A stretch of 64,000 nt of DNA from PXAP01 sp964520585 (GTDB lineage: Bacteria; Bacteroidota; Bacteroidia; Bacteroidales; PUMT01). Below are positions 35,752 to 44,170 of the stretch, in pieces. The notes beneath the pieces are model-generated. The model did not search any database, had not been told where the DNA came from, and saw nothing but the letters and a program-made list of their open reading frames with translations. Position 1 is the first letter of the stretch, and each line of letters begins with the position of its first letter. The position numbers and the translations under genes were made by a program. The DNA lies in assembly GCA_964520585.1 (NCBI GenBank), contig CAZFOO010000004.1, positions 1-64,000 on the forward strand, read 5' to 3'.

Positions 35752-36299
35752 TTGAGCTCAATAAAACGATTATTATTGGAGGGGCGAGCCGGAATATTGG
35801 GAAGACTGAGCTGGTTTGTGGACTGGTAAGGAGGTTTGGCAGCACCCATGATGTTGTTAGCTTGAAAATATCGGGAATAAAATCTGGAAATGAACTTTTT
35901 CATGGGAATCATGAGACACCGCCCGGGAAATTTCATCTTATGGAAGAAACCAGCCGGGATGGTGTAAAAGACAGTTCGAAGATGTTGCTGGCTGGTGCGT
36001 CAAAAGCTTATTACCTGAGGACCAGGGATGAATTTTTACAGGAGGCTGTCGAGAGTTTTTTTTCGCTGGTAGATAAGGATACTGTTATCATTTGTGAATC
36101 CATAACGCTTAGAAAGATAATAAGTCCGGGATTGTTTGTCCTGGTCAAAGGTATTAAGGAAGAAAGTGGTAAAAAAAGCCTGGAGGAGGTTTTGCACCTG
36201 GTCGACCTTATAATTGTTTCTGACGGGGTGAAATTTATCCCCGACCCTGGTATTATTCATCTAGGTGATCATGGCTGGTATTGTGATAGTATTCTTTAA
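35748..36299 (+). CDS. MobB-like P-loop protein
   Basis: The 183-residue protein begins with a beta strand and a P-loop-like GGASRNIGKTELV (residues 11-22), which departs from the textbook GxxxxGKT by one residue. ICESITLRKIISPGLFVLV near residue 113 resembles MobB proteins, which bind GTP and help attach the nucleotide to the molybdenum cofactor. Its ATG overlaps the wtpC stop, so it belongs to the metal operon. MobA is not in the window, and the clade may use a bis-pterin without a nucleotide. It could therefore do something else in cofactor assembly. The family call is tentative. Confidence 0.6.
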   Translation: MIELNKTIIIGGASRNIGKTELVCGLVRRFGSTHDVVSLKISGIKSGNELFHGNHETPPGKFHLMEETSRDGVKDSSKMLLAGASKAYYLRTRDEFLQEAVESFFSLVDKDTVIICESITLRKIISPGLFVLVKGIKEESGKKSLEEVLHLVDLIIVSDGVKFIPDPGIIHLGDHGWYCDSIL

Positions 36300-36421
36300 G
36301 TGGCACTTAAACAGGTTTATATTGTTTAGCGAGCCTAATTGCTTATTTTTGCATTCCAAGCAGGGAGTAAAATCTTGAAAGAAATCGGCGACCGGATTAC
36401 CTGGCAAGTTAAAAATGTTTT

Positions 36422-37597
36422 ATGGTTGAATTTGATGAGGCTTTAGAAATAATAAGAAACCAGGTTTATACCCTGGAAACGGAAAAACAGCCGTTGCATA
36501 ATTCTGTTAACAGGATACTTGCGGAAGATATCTTCTCCGATGTTGACATGCCTCCGTTCAATAAGTCCGCAATGGACGGTTATGCCTGCCGCCGCGGTGA
36601 CCTGGATAACAGCCTGGAGATTATTGAGACTGTCAGGGCAGGTGATATACCCGGAAAAACTATCGGGGAAAACCAGTGTGTGAAAATCATGACAGGGGCC
36701 AGGGTTCCCGAAGGAGCCGATTGTGTTATTATGGTTGAACATACCGTTCAGGATGAAGCCGGATACATCAGGTTTGCCGGTCAGAAAACTGCAGGTAATA
36801 TTGCTTTTAAGGGAGAGGATCTGAAAAATGGTGACCTGGTTCTTCCAGGGGGGTGCCTGATAGGGCCGCAACATATTGCAATGCTTGCCTCTGCCGGCTG
36901 CACCATGCCCACCCTTTACAGACAGCCAAAAGTAGCCATAATGACTACAGGCGATGAAATTGTTGAGCCGGACAAGAAACCATCCGGAACCTCTATCCGC
37001 AACAGTAATGGTCCACAGTTAGTTGCCCAGGCCAAAAAGATGGGTATAACACCCCAATACCTTGGGATAGTGAAAGATACTCCCGGAGCTACTGATTCGG
37101 CCATTAAGTCCGCTCTAAAAAACAATGACCTGATCATTATTACGGGCGGGGTTTCCATGGGCGATTACGACTTTGTGCCATCCGTACTCAGGGAAAACGG
37201 GTTCACTCTCTTTTTTGAAAAGGTAGCAGTGAAACCCGGAAGACCGACTGTTTTCGGAAAAAAAGATAATGTATTCCTGTTTGGCCTCCCTGGTAATCCG
37301 GTATCATCATTCATGATTTTCGAGTTGATGGTAAAACCGCTTATATATAACCTGATGGGGCATATATATGAGCCTGCTCCTGTAAGAATGCCTGTTGGCG
37401 GGGATTATTCGAGAAAAAAAGCCGACAGGGTAGCATGGATTCCCGTGTTTCTCAACAGCAGGGGAGAGATAATTCCGGTCGATTACCATGGTTCTGCACA
37501 TATACATTCCCTTGGGGATGCATGGGGACTTATGAGAATGACCAAAGATGTTTATTCATTTAAGAAGGGGGATATGGTAAATGTTAGACAGATTTGA
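36422..37597 (+). CDS. moeA: Molybdopterin molybdenumtransferase MoeA
   Basis: The 391-residue enzyme inserts the metal oxyanion into adenylated molybdopterin. Motifs in order are DMPPFNKSAMDGYA near residue 41, VRAGDIPGKTI, IMTGARVPEGADCVIMVE, TTGDEIVEPDKKP near residue 180, TGGVSMGDYDFV near residue 241, KPGRPTVFGKK, and GLPGNPVSSF near residue 288. Domain IV ends the protein normally. In this cluster it may act on tungsten instead of molybdenum. The moaA start codon lies within its last codons (17-base overlap), so translation is coupled. Confidence 0.96.
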   Translation: MVEFDEALEIIRNQVYTLETEKQPLHNSVNRILAEDIFSDVDMPPFNKSAMDGYACRRGDLDNSLEIIETVRAGDIPGKTIGENQCVKIMTGARVPEGADCVIMVEHTVQDEAGYIRFAGQKTAGNIAFKGEDLKNGDLVLPGGCLIGPQHIAMLASAGCTMPTLYRQPKVAIMTTGDEIVEPDKKPSGTSIRNSNGPQLVAQAKKMGITPQYLGIVKDTPGATDSAIKSALKNNDLIIITGGVSMGDYDFVPSVLRENGFTLFFEKVAVKPGRPTVFGKKDNVFLFGLPGNPVSSFMIFELMVKPLIYNLMGHIYEPAPVRMPVGGDYSRKKADRVAWIPVFLNSRGEIIPVDYHGSAHIHSLGDAWGLMRMTKDVYSFKKGDMVNVRQI

Positions 37598-38381
37598 CAG
37601 GGAGATAAATTATCTCAGGATATCGGTAACGGACCGGTGTAATTTGCGGTGCAGGTATTGTATCCCCTGTGAAGATTTCGTGATGCTTTCTCATGACAAT
37701 ATTCTCAGATTTGATGAGATCGTTGAAGTGGTAAGACAGGGTGTTGGCATCGGGATAGACAAAATAAGGCTTACCGGTGGTGAGCCTCTTGTCCGCCGTG
37801 ACGTTGTAAAACTTGTTGGAATGATTGCCTCGGTTGAGGGTGTAAAGGATCTTGCCATGACCAGTAACGGAATTCTGCTTGATAAATTTGCCGGACCTCT
37901 TGCAGGAATGGGACTGAAACGGGTCAATATAAGCCTTGATACAATGGATCCCCTCAAATTCAGGGAACTTACCTCGGGAGGTGATATAAACCAGGTTCTC
38001 CGGGGCATTGAAGCAGCAAGAACGGCAGGTCTGGAGCCGGTAAAGCTTAATTGCGTGATTGCCGGTTCTTCTTCAGAACCTGATGCGCTTGCCGTTAAAA
38101 AGTTTGCAGATGAGAATGGAATGGAGGTGAGGTTCATTCACCAGATGGATCTGGGTGAAGGAGAATTTTCTGTAGTTGAAGGAGGAACCGGGGGAGACTG
38201 TGAGCATTGTAACAGGCTCAGGCTTACCGCTGACGGCAAAATCAAACCTTGCCTTTTCAGTGATATCGCTTATGAAGTCCGCAAGATGGGAGCAGGTGAG
38301 GCAATACGCGCAGCCATTTTTCAGAAGCCTGCAAGGGGAACAGCTTGCAGCCTGAACCATTTCTATAATATCGGAGGATAA
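37581..38381 (+). CDS. moaA: GTP 3',8-cyclase MoaA, short form
   Basis: The 266-residue radical SAM enzyme starts molybdopterin synthesis from GTP. The SAM cluster motif is CNLRCRYC near residues 21-28, and KIRLTGGEPLVRRD follows. The second cluster motif is CEHCNRLRLTADGKIKPC, exactly Cys-x2-Cys-x13-Cys. It ends in the conserved Gly-Gly. It is about 55-60 residues shorter than E. coli MoaA: almost all sequence between the end of the barrel (RFIHQMDLGEG) and the second cluster motif is missing. The frame is open and overlapping gene ends are intact, so a sequencing frameshift is unlikely. Both clusters and the tail remain, so it is probably active. Confidence 0.92.
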   Translation: MLDRFDREINYLRISVTDRCNLRCRYCIPCEDFVMLSHDNILRFDEIVEVVRQGVGIGIDKIRLTGGEPLVRRDVVKLVGMIASVEGVKDLAMTSNGILLDKFAGPLAGMGLKRVNISLDTMDPLKFRELTSGGDINQVLRGIEAARTAGLEPVKLNCVIAGSSSEPDALAVKKFADENGMEVRFIHQMDLGEGEFSVVEGGTGGDCEHCNRLRLTADGKIKPCLFSDIAYEVRKMGAGEAIRAAIFQKPARGTACSLNHFYNIGG

Positions 38382-38444
38382 AGATGTAGCACACAGAAGT
38401 TACAGTTAAATTGAATTTTGAAATATAAACAAGTCACCGCTGAC

Positions 38445-38900
38445 ATGCAAAAAAAATTATCTCATACAGATAGCCAGGGGAATGCAAAGATGGTGGATGT
38501 AGGTCATAAGCCGCTTCAGCTCCGGATAGCAAAAGCAAAAGGGTTTATAAGGATGAATGCAGATACTCTTGAGCTGGTAAGACAGAATAATATTAAAAAG
38601 GGAGACGTTCTGAAAATGGCTGAAACAGCCGGCATTCAGGCTGCAAAACAGACACCTTACCTTATTCCGCTTTGCCACCAGCTTGCCCTGACCCGTATAA
38701 ACGTTATTGCCGAAATTGCCGCTGGTGGAGTGGGAATATTTACCGAGTGCAGGTGTAACGGGCAGACAGGAGTTGAGATGGAGGCTCTGACCGCCGCCAG
38801 CGTCGCACTACTGACGGTATATGACATGTGTAAGGCAGTTGACAATGCTATGGTTATCGAAGGGGTAAGTCTGGTAGAGAAAACTAAAACGGATATATGA
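38445..38900 (+). CDS. moaC: Cyclic pyranopterin monophosphate synthase MoaC
   Basis: The product completes the first stage of molybdopterin synthesis with MoaA. Motifs are LSHTDSQGNAKMVDVGHK at the N-terminus, IPLCHQLALTRI near residue 67, GVEMEALTAASVALLTVYDMCKA near residue 105, and a C-terminal LVEKTKTD. The ATG at 38445 (151 residues) is preferred because it places the conserved LSHTD start at the N-terminus as in other MoaC proteins; a TTG at 38418 is also in frame. Its stop overlaps the next gene's ATG. Confidence 0.95.
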   Translation: MQKKLSHTDSQGNAKMVDVGHKPLQLRIAKAKGFIRMNADTLELVRQNNIKKGDVLKMAETAGIQAAKQTPYLIPLCHQLALTRINVIAEIAAGGVGIFTECRCNGQTGVEMEALTAASVALLTVYDMCKAVDNAMVIEGVSLVEKTKTDI

Positions 38901-39526
38901 TAAGGTTTGATTTAATTAAGCTGCTATTTTTTATTGTTTTTTTATTTTCCGGCTGTAGCAATAAGCAAATGCGGAATTTCAATGCTATTCCCAGTTTTTC
39001 CGGAAATTTCGTGAATGCCGTAATAGAGATGCCCGCCGGTACAAATCAACGAATTAAGTATAATGAGCAGGAAAGAATGTTCCTGGTGGAGCAGACTGAT
39101 GGAGATGACAGGATAATAGATTTTATTCCGAGTCCGGGGAATTACGGTTTTGTCCCCGGAACATTTCTTGATCCAGTTCTGGGAGGTAGCGGCGATCCGG
39201 TTGAAATACTGGTGATATGCGAGAGCCTCACCACGGGAACGGTAATGGAAGTTATTCCACTTCTGGTGCTTTATTTTGAGGTACAATCTGATTTCGGCGA
39301 GAAACTTACCAATCCGGTTATAATAGCTGTACCCGCAAATGAAAGGCAACGTATAATAGATGCCGTAAACTATAGCGGACTCTTTGAAAATTATCCCGAC
39401 ATTGTCGACATCGTTCAGAAATGGATAGCATCCCTTAAAGGACCGGAGATAAATGATCTCAGGGCAATGGGAGATGGTGAGGTTGCTGTAAAGGAGATAG
39501 AAAAGTGGGAGGTGAGACGGTTTTAA
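38897..39526 (+). CDS. Degenerate inorganic pyrophosphatase-like lipoprotein
   Basis: The 209-residue protein has a lipoprotein signal (lipobox FSGC, Cys20) and a mature part resembling family I inorganic pyrophosphatase: AVIEMPAGTNQRIKYN, IPSPGNYGFVPGTFLD, GSGDPVEILV, then a SDFGEK segment before IIAVP. Compared with the E. coli enzyme, the DGDPVD metal site has become SGDPVE and the last acidic metal ligand is not evident, so normal catalysis is doubtful. It is encoded inside the pterin operon, overlapping moaC by 4 bases. It would sit outside the cytoplasm, whereas the pterin pathway is inside. A scavenger or oxyanion-binding role is possible but speculative. Confidence 0.75.
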   Translation: MIRFDLIKLLFFIVFLFSGCSNKQMRNFNAIPSFSGNFVNAVIEMPAGTNQRIKYNEQERMFLVEQTDGDDRIIDFIPSPGNYGFVPGTFLDPVLGGSGDPVEILVICESLTTGTVMEVIPLLVLYFEVQSDFGEKLTNPVIIAVPANERQRIIDAVNYSGLFENYPDIVDIVQKWIASLKGPEINDLRAMGDGEVAVKEIEKWEVRRF

Positions 39527-39537
39527 ATAAACATGTT

Positions 39538-40476
39538 ATGGATAAAGCAAGATTAAAAGTTATTTCTGTTAATATTTCTGAAGAAAAAGGTACGGTTAAA
39601 TCTCCTGTGGATATAATTGAAGTTGATAAGAGCGGTATCAGGGGCGATGCTCACGCAGGCAACTGGCACAGGCAGGTCAGCCTCCTCGGCGAAGAGAGTG
39701 TGATCCGCTTTTCAGGTAAGGCCGGACGAAAAATCAACTATGGTGAGTTCGCTGAAAACATTACCACACTGGGACTGGAACTTTTTGATACCAGTCCCCT
39801 CGACAGACTGGTGTCAGATGATGTGGAGCTGGAGATCACCCAGATAGGAAAAAAGTGCCATGGGTCAAATTGTGCCATCTTCACCGAGGTAGGCAACTGC
39901 GTGATGCCCAAGGAGGGGATATTTGCCAGGGTTTTGAAGGGGGGCAGCCTTAAGTCCGGCGATATCCTTGAATACCGGCCAAGAAATTTTAAATTCCTGG
40001 TAGTTACTTTAAGCGACAGGGCCAGCAGGGGTGATTACGAAGATAAGAGCGGTCCGGCAGTTGCCAATACTCTGAAGGAATATTTTGGACCGCGGAAAAG
40101 AAATATTTTAATAGACAACATTGTTATACCGGATGATGAACATCAATTAAAAAATATTCTTGATAAAGGGATAAATGATAAATATGATTTTATCATAACC
40201 ACGGGAGGAACCGGTGTGGGGAAAAGGGATCTCTCTCCTGATGTTGTAAAGCCTTTGCTCGAAAAGGAGATCCCCGGAATTATGGAGATGATAAGGGTTA
40301 AATATGGTTCGGATAAACCAAATGCATTATTGAGCAGGGGAGTAGCTGGTCTTACAGGTGATAGCTTTGTGTATACCCTTCCCGGCAGTGTCAGGGCTGT
40401 AAACGAGTATATGAATGAGATCACCAAAACCATGGAGCATCTTGTCTATATGCTTCACGGCATTGATTCACATTAG
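39538..40476 (+). CDS. MOSC domain - MoaB/Mog fusion protein
   Basis: The 312-residue product joins two parts. Residues 1-145 form a MOSC domain: GDAHAGNWHRQVSLLGEES and ITQIGKKCHGSNCAIFTEVG supply the conserved Cys that may bind sulfur or metal. Residues 150-312 form a MoaB/MogA domain: VVTLSDRASRGDYEDKSGP, ITTGGTGVGKRDLSPD near residue 222 and VYTLPGSVRAV. The second domain adenylates molybdopterin so MoeA can insert the metal. The ATG at 39538 follows the previous stop by 11 bases; a GTG at 39505 would overlap. The gene is followed by a terminator and closes the tungsten/molybdenum operon. Confidence 0.93.
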   Translation: MDKARLKVISVNISEEKGTVKSPVDIIEVDKSGIRGDAHAGNWHRQVSLLGEESVIRFSGKAGRKINYGEFAENITTLGLELFDTSPLDRLVSDDVELEITQIGKKCHGSNCAIFTEVGNCVMPKEGIFARVLKGGSLKSGDILEYRPRNFKFLVVTLSDRASRGDYEDKSGPAVANTLKEYFGPRKRNILIDNIVIPDDEHQLKNILDKGINDKYDFIITTGGTGVGKRDLSPDVVKPLLEKEIPGIMEMIRVKYGSDKPNALLSRGVAGLTGDSFVYTLPGSVRAVNEYMNEITKTMEHLVYMLHGIDSH

Positions 40477-40488
40477 TACCGGATATAA

Positions 40489-40516
40489 CCGGGATCGTTT
40501 TGATCCGGATCTTTTT
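40489..40516 (+). terminator. Terminator at the end of the pterin operon
   Basis: CCGGGATC pairs with GATCCGG across GTTTT, followed by ATCTTTTT. It lies about 12 bases after the MOSC-MoaB stop. Confidence 0.65.
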
Positions 40517-40649
40517 AAGAGCTTGTCGGACCGGTATTTTGTATACTCTGGCTCATGAGGGTTTCATGAGAGGGAGATACTGAATATGAATTACCTGCTA
40601 AACATAATTAATTAATTGATTATTAACGAAATTAAACTGATTTGCACCT

Positions 40650-41204
40650 ATGGAACGGGAAAAGGCACTGGAATTACTGAAAGAATATGTTAAAGATGAG
40701 AAAATGCGTATTCATTGTTATGCCTCTGAAGCGGTTTTAAGGGCCATGGCAAGGCGGCTTGGGGAGGATGAGGAAAAATGGGGACTCGCCGGGTTGCTTC
40801 ACGATATTGATGTTGAAGTTACCAGTGCCGACCCAACCAGGCATGGACTTGTGGCTGAAGAGATACTTGGTAAATACGATGTAGATCCGGAAGTTATCGA
40901 TGCTGTCATGATGCATAATGAAAAAGCCACAGGGAAAGAGAGAAACACCACTTTTCAACATGCTCTGGCTGCAGGGGAGACCATTACCGGACTCGTTTAT
41001 GCAACGGCACTTGTATACCCTGACAAAAAAATTGCACCGGTTAAACCTAAATCGGTAGTAAAAAGAATGAAGGAGAAGGCTTTTGCCGCCTCTGTCAACC
41101 GCGAACACATCCGGGAATGTGAAAAGGCAGGTATTCCACTTCCAGAGTTTGCCGAATTGTCAGTCAATGCCATGAAAGAGATCAGTGACGAGATAGGGTT
41201 GTGA
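40650..41204 (+). CDS. HD-domain hydrolase-like protein
   Basis: The 184-residue protein has the metal-binding HD motif in AGLLHDIDVEV near residue 50, preceded by HCYASEAVLRAMARRLG and followed by RHGLVAEEIL and AVMMHNEKATG. This is the pattern of small HDIG-type phosphohydrolases of unknown substrate. It is expected in the cytoplasm. It is separated from the pterin operon by a terminator and is convergent with the type IX plug-like gene. No substrate can be assigned. Confidence 0.85.
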   Translation: MEREKALELLKEYVKDEKMRIHCYASEAVLRAMARRLGEDEEKWGLAGLLHDIDVEVTSADPTRHGLVAEEILGKYDVDPEVIDAVMMHNEKATGKERNTTFQHALAAGETITGLVYATALVYPDKKIAPVKPKSVVKRMKEKAFAASVNREHIRECEKAGIPLPEFAELSVNAMKEISDEIGL

Positions 41205-41289
41205 ACCGGTAATACTTTAATACAGAAAGCAGAATTAAGATATGATCTTTTTATCTGCACCTGCCGGGATAAGGTCTTATCCTGAAAGT

Positions 41290-42585
41290 TTACCGTTGTG
41301 AACTGATCTGCCTGGTTCCTACCAGGCGGTCGAACCTGCTACCAGGTGGGCGGTGGTAAACCATGATCAGGTAATCGTTTTCAGTTTCAAAGAAATTACC
41401 TTCAAAAAAGGTTGCATCGGCCACTGAGGATCCTTCTTCAAGGAACACGTAATGGTAATTATAATATCCCTGCTTTAAAAGCATTGAAAGTTCATAGGCT
41501 TTGTCATCGAAATTGTAGATCATCCGGTTCTTACCGTAGAAATTCCAGTCGCTCAATGCCCCGAGGACATATACATCGCCGTTATCAAAAGGTACTTCCC
41601 AGGGCAGGGTGAAATGTACCATTACATAATCCGCATCGGTTGAGGGTTCCCTGCCTTCTTCGTTCCTTATAAGGTACCTGCCGTTAATATCATGGTGAGA
41701 AAAATACATGGCATACTGCCGGGAAGATGCAGGATGAAGTTCAACATGATAGATCCCTTCGTAAAAGTCAATACTGCTGATGAATTCAGTCTGGTATCGC
41801 AGACTCTTAGTGTCGAAGTTCCTGAATTCATTGCCGGCATTAAAGACCATCCGTTCATCATCTTCATATACCACTTCCCTGCTTCTTATGTACATTGGCT
41901 TCAGGTTTGTGAGGATATTGTCCTGTCGTCCGTTTTTCATTACTGTTACCGAGAGTTCAGAATATGGATCGTTTATCTGGAGTTCCGGATGGAGAACATT
42001 AATGCTTATCTGCTGACCGGTTTCCCGGTACCTGGTCAGTCTTGGTCTGTGGACTTCTGCCTCTATTTGTACACTTGATTCTGTTATCATGAACCTTCTG
42101 GTTAAAACTACATCATCCTGATCGAAATCCTCGTAAACTTTCAGAACATAGTTGCCCGGTAGTTTCAGCGCAACATCATGACCGGGAATTATCAGGGAAT
42201 AATGGGTGTAGGATACAAAAGTATTAAAGGACAGTTGGTTATTGTCTATCTGGTTTTCGTAGAATCCATCCATATAATCGGCGGGAAAAAGAGATGACTG
42301 AGTCCAGTCCGCGTCACAATGAACAATCGTATACTGGTAGCTTTTTATATCACCGTCAAGATCGTCAAAGCTGAATATCAGTTCTTCTTCACTGCCAAGT
42401 TCAATAACAGGATAGGACATTTCCCAGTCTCTCACGTGGAATTGCACTGTAGCTATATTGTCCCTGAAAACCCTGTTCGTGTATTTGTCAGAACCGCTGA
42501 CCGAAAGAGAGAACCCCGGTAATGACATTATAAGTCCGGTTAGTAATATAAAAAAAAGGTGACGTGAAATCTGAACTTTTTGCAT
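41290..42585 (-). CDS. DUF5103 type IX secretion system plug-type protein
   Basis: The 431-residue exported protein has a signal peptide in the first 25-30 residues (LFFILLTGLIMSLPGFSLS). The body is all-beta: SYQYTIVHCDADWTQSSLF, DYMDGFYENQIDNNQLSFN, YSLIIPGHDVALKLPGNYVLKVYE and a C-terminal GALSDWNFYGKNRMIY module, which is the DUF5103 pattern. A DUF5103 protein was found as the plug of the SprA translocon in Flavobacterium. The gene is divergent from nqrA, 232 bases apart, with a possible promoter for nqrA at 42782. Its membership in type IX secretion is inferred from the family. Confidence 0.85.
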   Translation of the reverse strand: MQKVQISRHLFFILLTGLIMSLPGFSLSVSGSDKYTNRVFRDNIATVQFHVRDWEMSYPVIELGSEEELIFSFDDLDGDIKSYQYTIVHCDADWTQSSLFPADYMDGFYENQIDNNQLSFNTFVSYTHYSLIIPGHDVALKLPGNYVLKVYEDFDQDDVVLTRRFMITESSVQIEAEVHRPRLTRYRETGQQISINVLHPELQINDPYSELSVTVMKNGRQDNILTNLKPMYIRSREVVYEDDERMVFNAGNEFRNFDTKSLRYQTEFISSIDFYEGIYHVELHPASSRQYAMYFSHHDINGRYLIRNEEGREPSTDADYVMVHFTLPWEVPFDNGDVYVLGALSDWNFYGKNRMIYNFDDKAYELSMLLKQGYYNYHYVFLEEGSSVADATFFEGNFFETENDYLIMVYHRPPGSRFDRLVGTRQISSQR

Positions 42586-42781
42586 ATATTATTGTTATTT
42601 TGGTACTTTGTTAACGAAATTTATATTGTGTAATTGTGAAATAGTTAACAGTGCAATCTGCAATTAAATTTCCTGTCAGAGTTTCCTGAATAAAAAGCCT
42701 GTAATTGTTATGTTTCAACTCTTGTAAAAATACAATAATAAATTTATTTAAATTTTTGGATATTGGTTTGTGCAAAATAGC

Positions 42782-42789
42782 TAAATTTG
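42782..42789 (+). promoter_or_regulatory. Candidate -7 element for the nqr operon
   Basis: TAAATTTG fits TAnnTTTG exactly and lies 28 bases before the nqrA start. No good -33 TTTG stands at the ideal spacing; TTTTTGG ends about 23 bases upstream. Confidence 0.4.
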
Positions 42790-42817
42790 TTGCATTTTAA
42801 GAATTCAATAATATAAA

Positions 42818-44170
42818 ATGTCGAAGGTAATAAAGCTGAAAAAAGGCCTTAATATACCATTGAAAGGAAAAGCAGAAAAAGTGCTGGTGAAACCCGATCT
42901 CCCGGGTCAGTTCGCTATAAAGCCTGCAGACTTTTATGGTATCAGACCCAAAATGCTCGTCCACGTTGACGACCAGGTCAAAGCAGGAACTCCCTTGTTT
43001 TTTGACAAGTACAATCCGGATGTATTTTTCACCTCCCCGGTTAGTGGGAAAATCGTTGCCGTAAACAGAGGTGAACGCCGGAAGATTCTTGAAGTGGTCA
43101 TAAAAAAGGGAGCACAGATGGAATATGAAGAGTTTGACAAGGCTGACCCTCTGTCCCTTAGCAGAGAAGAAATTGTGAGCCGTCTTTTGAGAAGCGGATT
43201 ATGGCCTTTGATCAAACAACGGCCCTATGGGTTAATACCCAAACCTGAAGACCGTCCGCGGTCTATTTTCATTTCCGGATTCGATACGGCTCCGCTGGCT
43301 CCTGATTATGATTTCATTATGAAAGATTCAGCGAATGAATTTCAGGCTGGTATAAATGTTTTGAAGCAATTGACTGATGGCAGAATACATCTTAATGTAA
43401 ATGCAGAAAATCCTGTATTGGATGTGTATTCAAATACAAAGGGTGTCCAGTTAAATTACTTTTCAGGACCTCATCCGGCAGGAAATCCAGGTGTGCAGAT
43501 TCACCATATTGATCCCATTCACAAAAACGGAAAAGTGTGGCATATCGGTCCACAGGATGTCCTGATCTTCGGCCGTTTGTTTTTAAACGGGGTGGCAGAT
43601 TTCTCACGTACGGTTGCTTTTACCGGCTCTGAAGTCCTCAAGCCGCGTTATCACAAAACCATTATGGGGGCATCTGTAAGTACTATTCTGAAGGATAATG
43701 TAAAAGAAGGAAACCTAAGATATATCAGTGGGAACGTTTTAACCGGGAAAAAAATACCATCGGAAGGCTTTTTAGGGTTTTTTGATTCCCAGGTAACAGT
43801 TATACCGGAAGGTGACCACCACCGGTTTATGGGATGGGCAGAACCCGGACTTGAAAGATTCAGTGCATCCCGGGCGTTTTTCTCCTGGTTAATGCCAGAC
43901 AGGCGCTATGTTCATGATACCAATTATAACGGAGGGCCCAGGGCATACGTGATGACTTCTGAATATGAAAAGGTGCTTCCCATGGATATATTAGCCCAGC
44001 AGCTTGTAAAAGCCATTATTGTTGAAGATATTGATAAGATGGAAAACCTGGGAATATATGAGGTCATTGAAGAAGATCTTGCACTTTGCGAATATGTATG
44101 TACTTCAAAGACTGAAGTGCAGTCAATACTCAGGGGAGGCATTGAGATGATGATAAAGGAAACCAGTTGA
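42818..44170 (+). CDS. nqrA: Na+-translocating NADH:quinone reductase subunit A
   Basis: The 450-residue peripheral subunit begins KLKKGLNIPLKGKAEK, then FAIKPADFYGIRPKMLVHVDDQVKAGTPLF, the barrel-sandwich part. HIGPQDVLIFGRLF, the central CNGV-like region and DPLS-type quinone-site region follow. It is cytoplasmic, bound to NqrB, and helps form the quinone site. It is the first of six nqr genes in the usual order A-F. The 3' end is unusual: the last codons lie in the first unit of a 17-base tandem repeat that fills the gap to nqrB. Confidence 0.96.
   Translation: MSKVIKLKKGLNIPLKGKAEKVLVKPDLPGQFAIKPADFYGIRPKMLVHVDDQVKAGTPLFFDKYNPDVFFTSPVSGKIVAVNRGERRKILEVVIKKGAQMEYEEFDKADPLSLSREEIVSRLLRSGLWPLIKQRPYGLIPKPEDRPRSIFISGFDTAPLAPDYDFIMKDSANEFQAGINVLKQLTDGRIHLNVNAENPVLDVYSNTKGVQLNYFSGPHPAGNPGVQIHHIDPIHKNGKVWHIGPQDVLIFGRLFLNGVADFSRTVAFTGSEVLKPRYHKTIMGASVSTILKDNVKEGNLRYISGNVLTGKKIPSEGFLGFFDSQVTVIPEGDHHRFMGWAEPGLERFSASRAFFSWLMPDRRYVHDTNYNGGPRAYVMTSEYEKVLPMDILAQQLVKAIIVEDIDKMENLGIYEVIEEDLALCEYVCTSKTEVQSILRGGIEMMIKETS

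Noticed and set aside
36036..36260. Minus-strand frame over the MobB-like gene
   Set aside because: Antisense shadow of a gene coupled to wtpC by overlap; no start context or domain.
36300..36421. Moco riboswitch upstream of moeA
   Set aside because: The gap is only about 120 bases and does not show the conserved Moco riboswitch core; the upstream genes also appear co-transcribed.
37581..38381. Frameshift or internal deletion as the cause of the short moaA
   Set aside because: The frame is open from the moeA overlap to the Gly-Gly tail, both cluster motifs are intact, and the missing segment is a clean internal block, so a real short form is more likely than an error.
41692..42078. Plus-strand open frame of 128 codons
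   Set aside because: It is antisense to the DUF5103 gene, has no domain, and its codon pattern follows the opposite strand.
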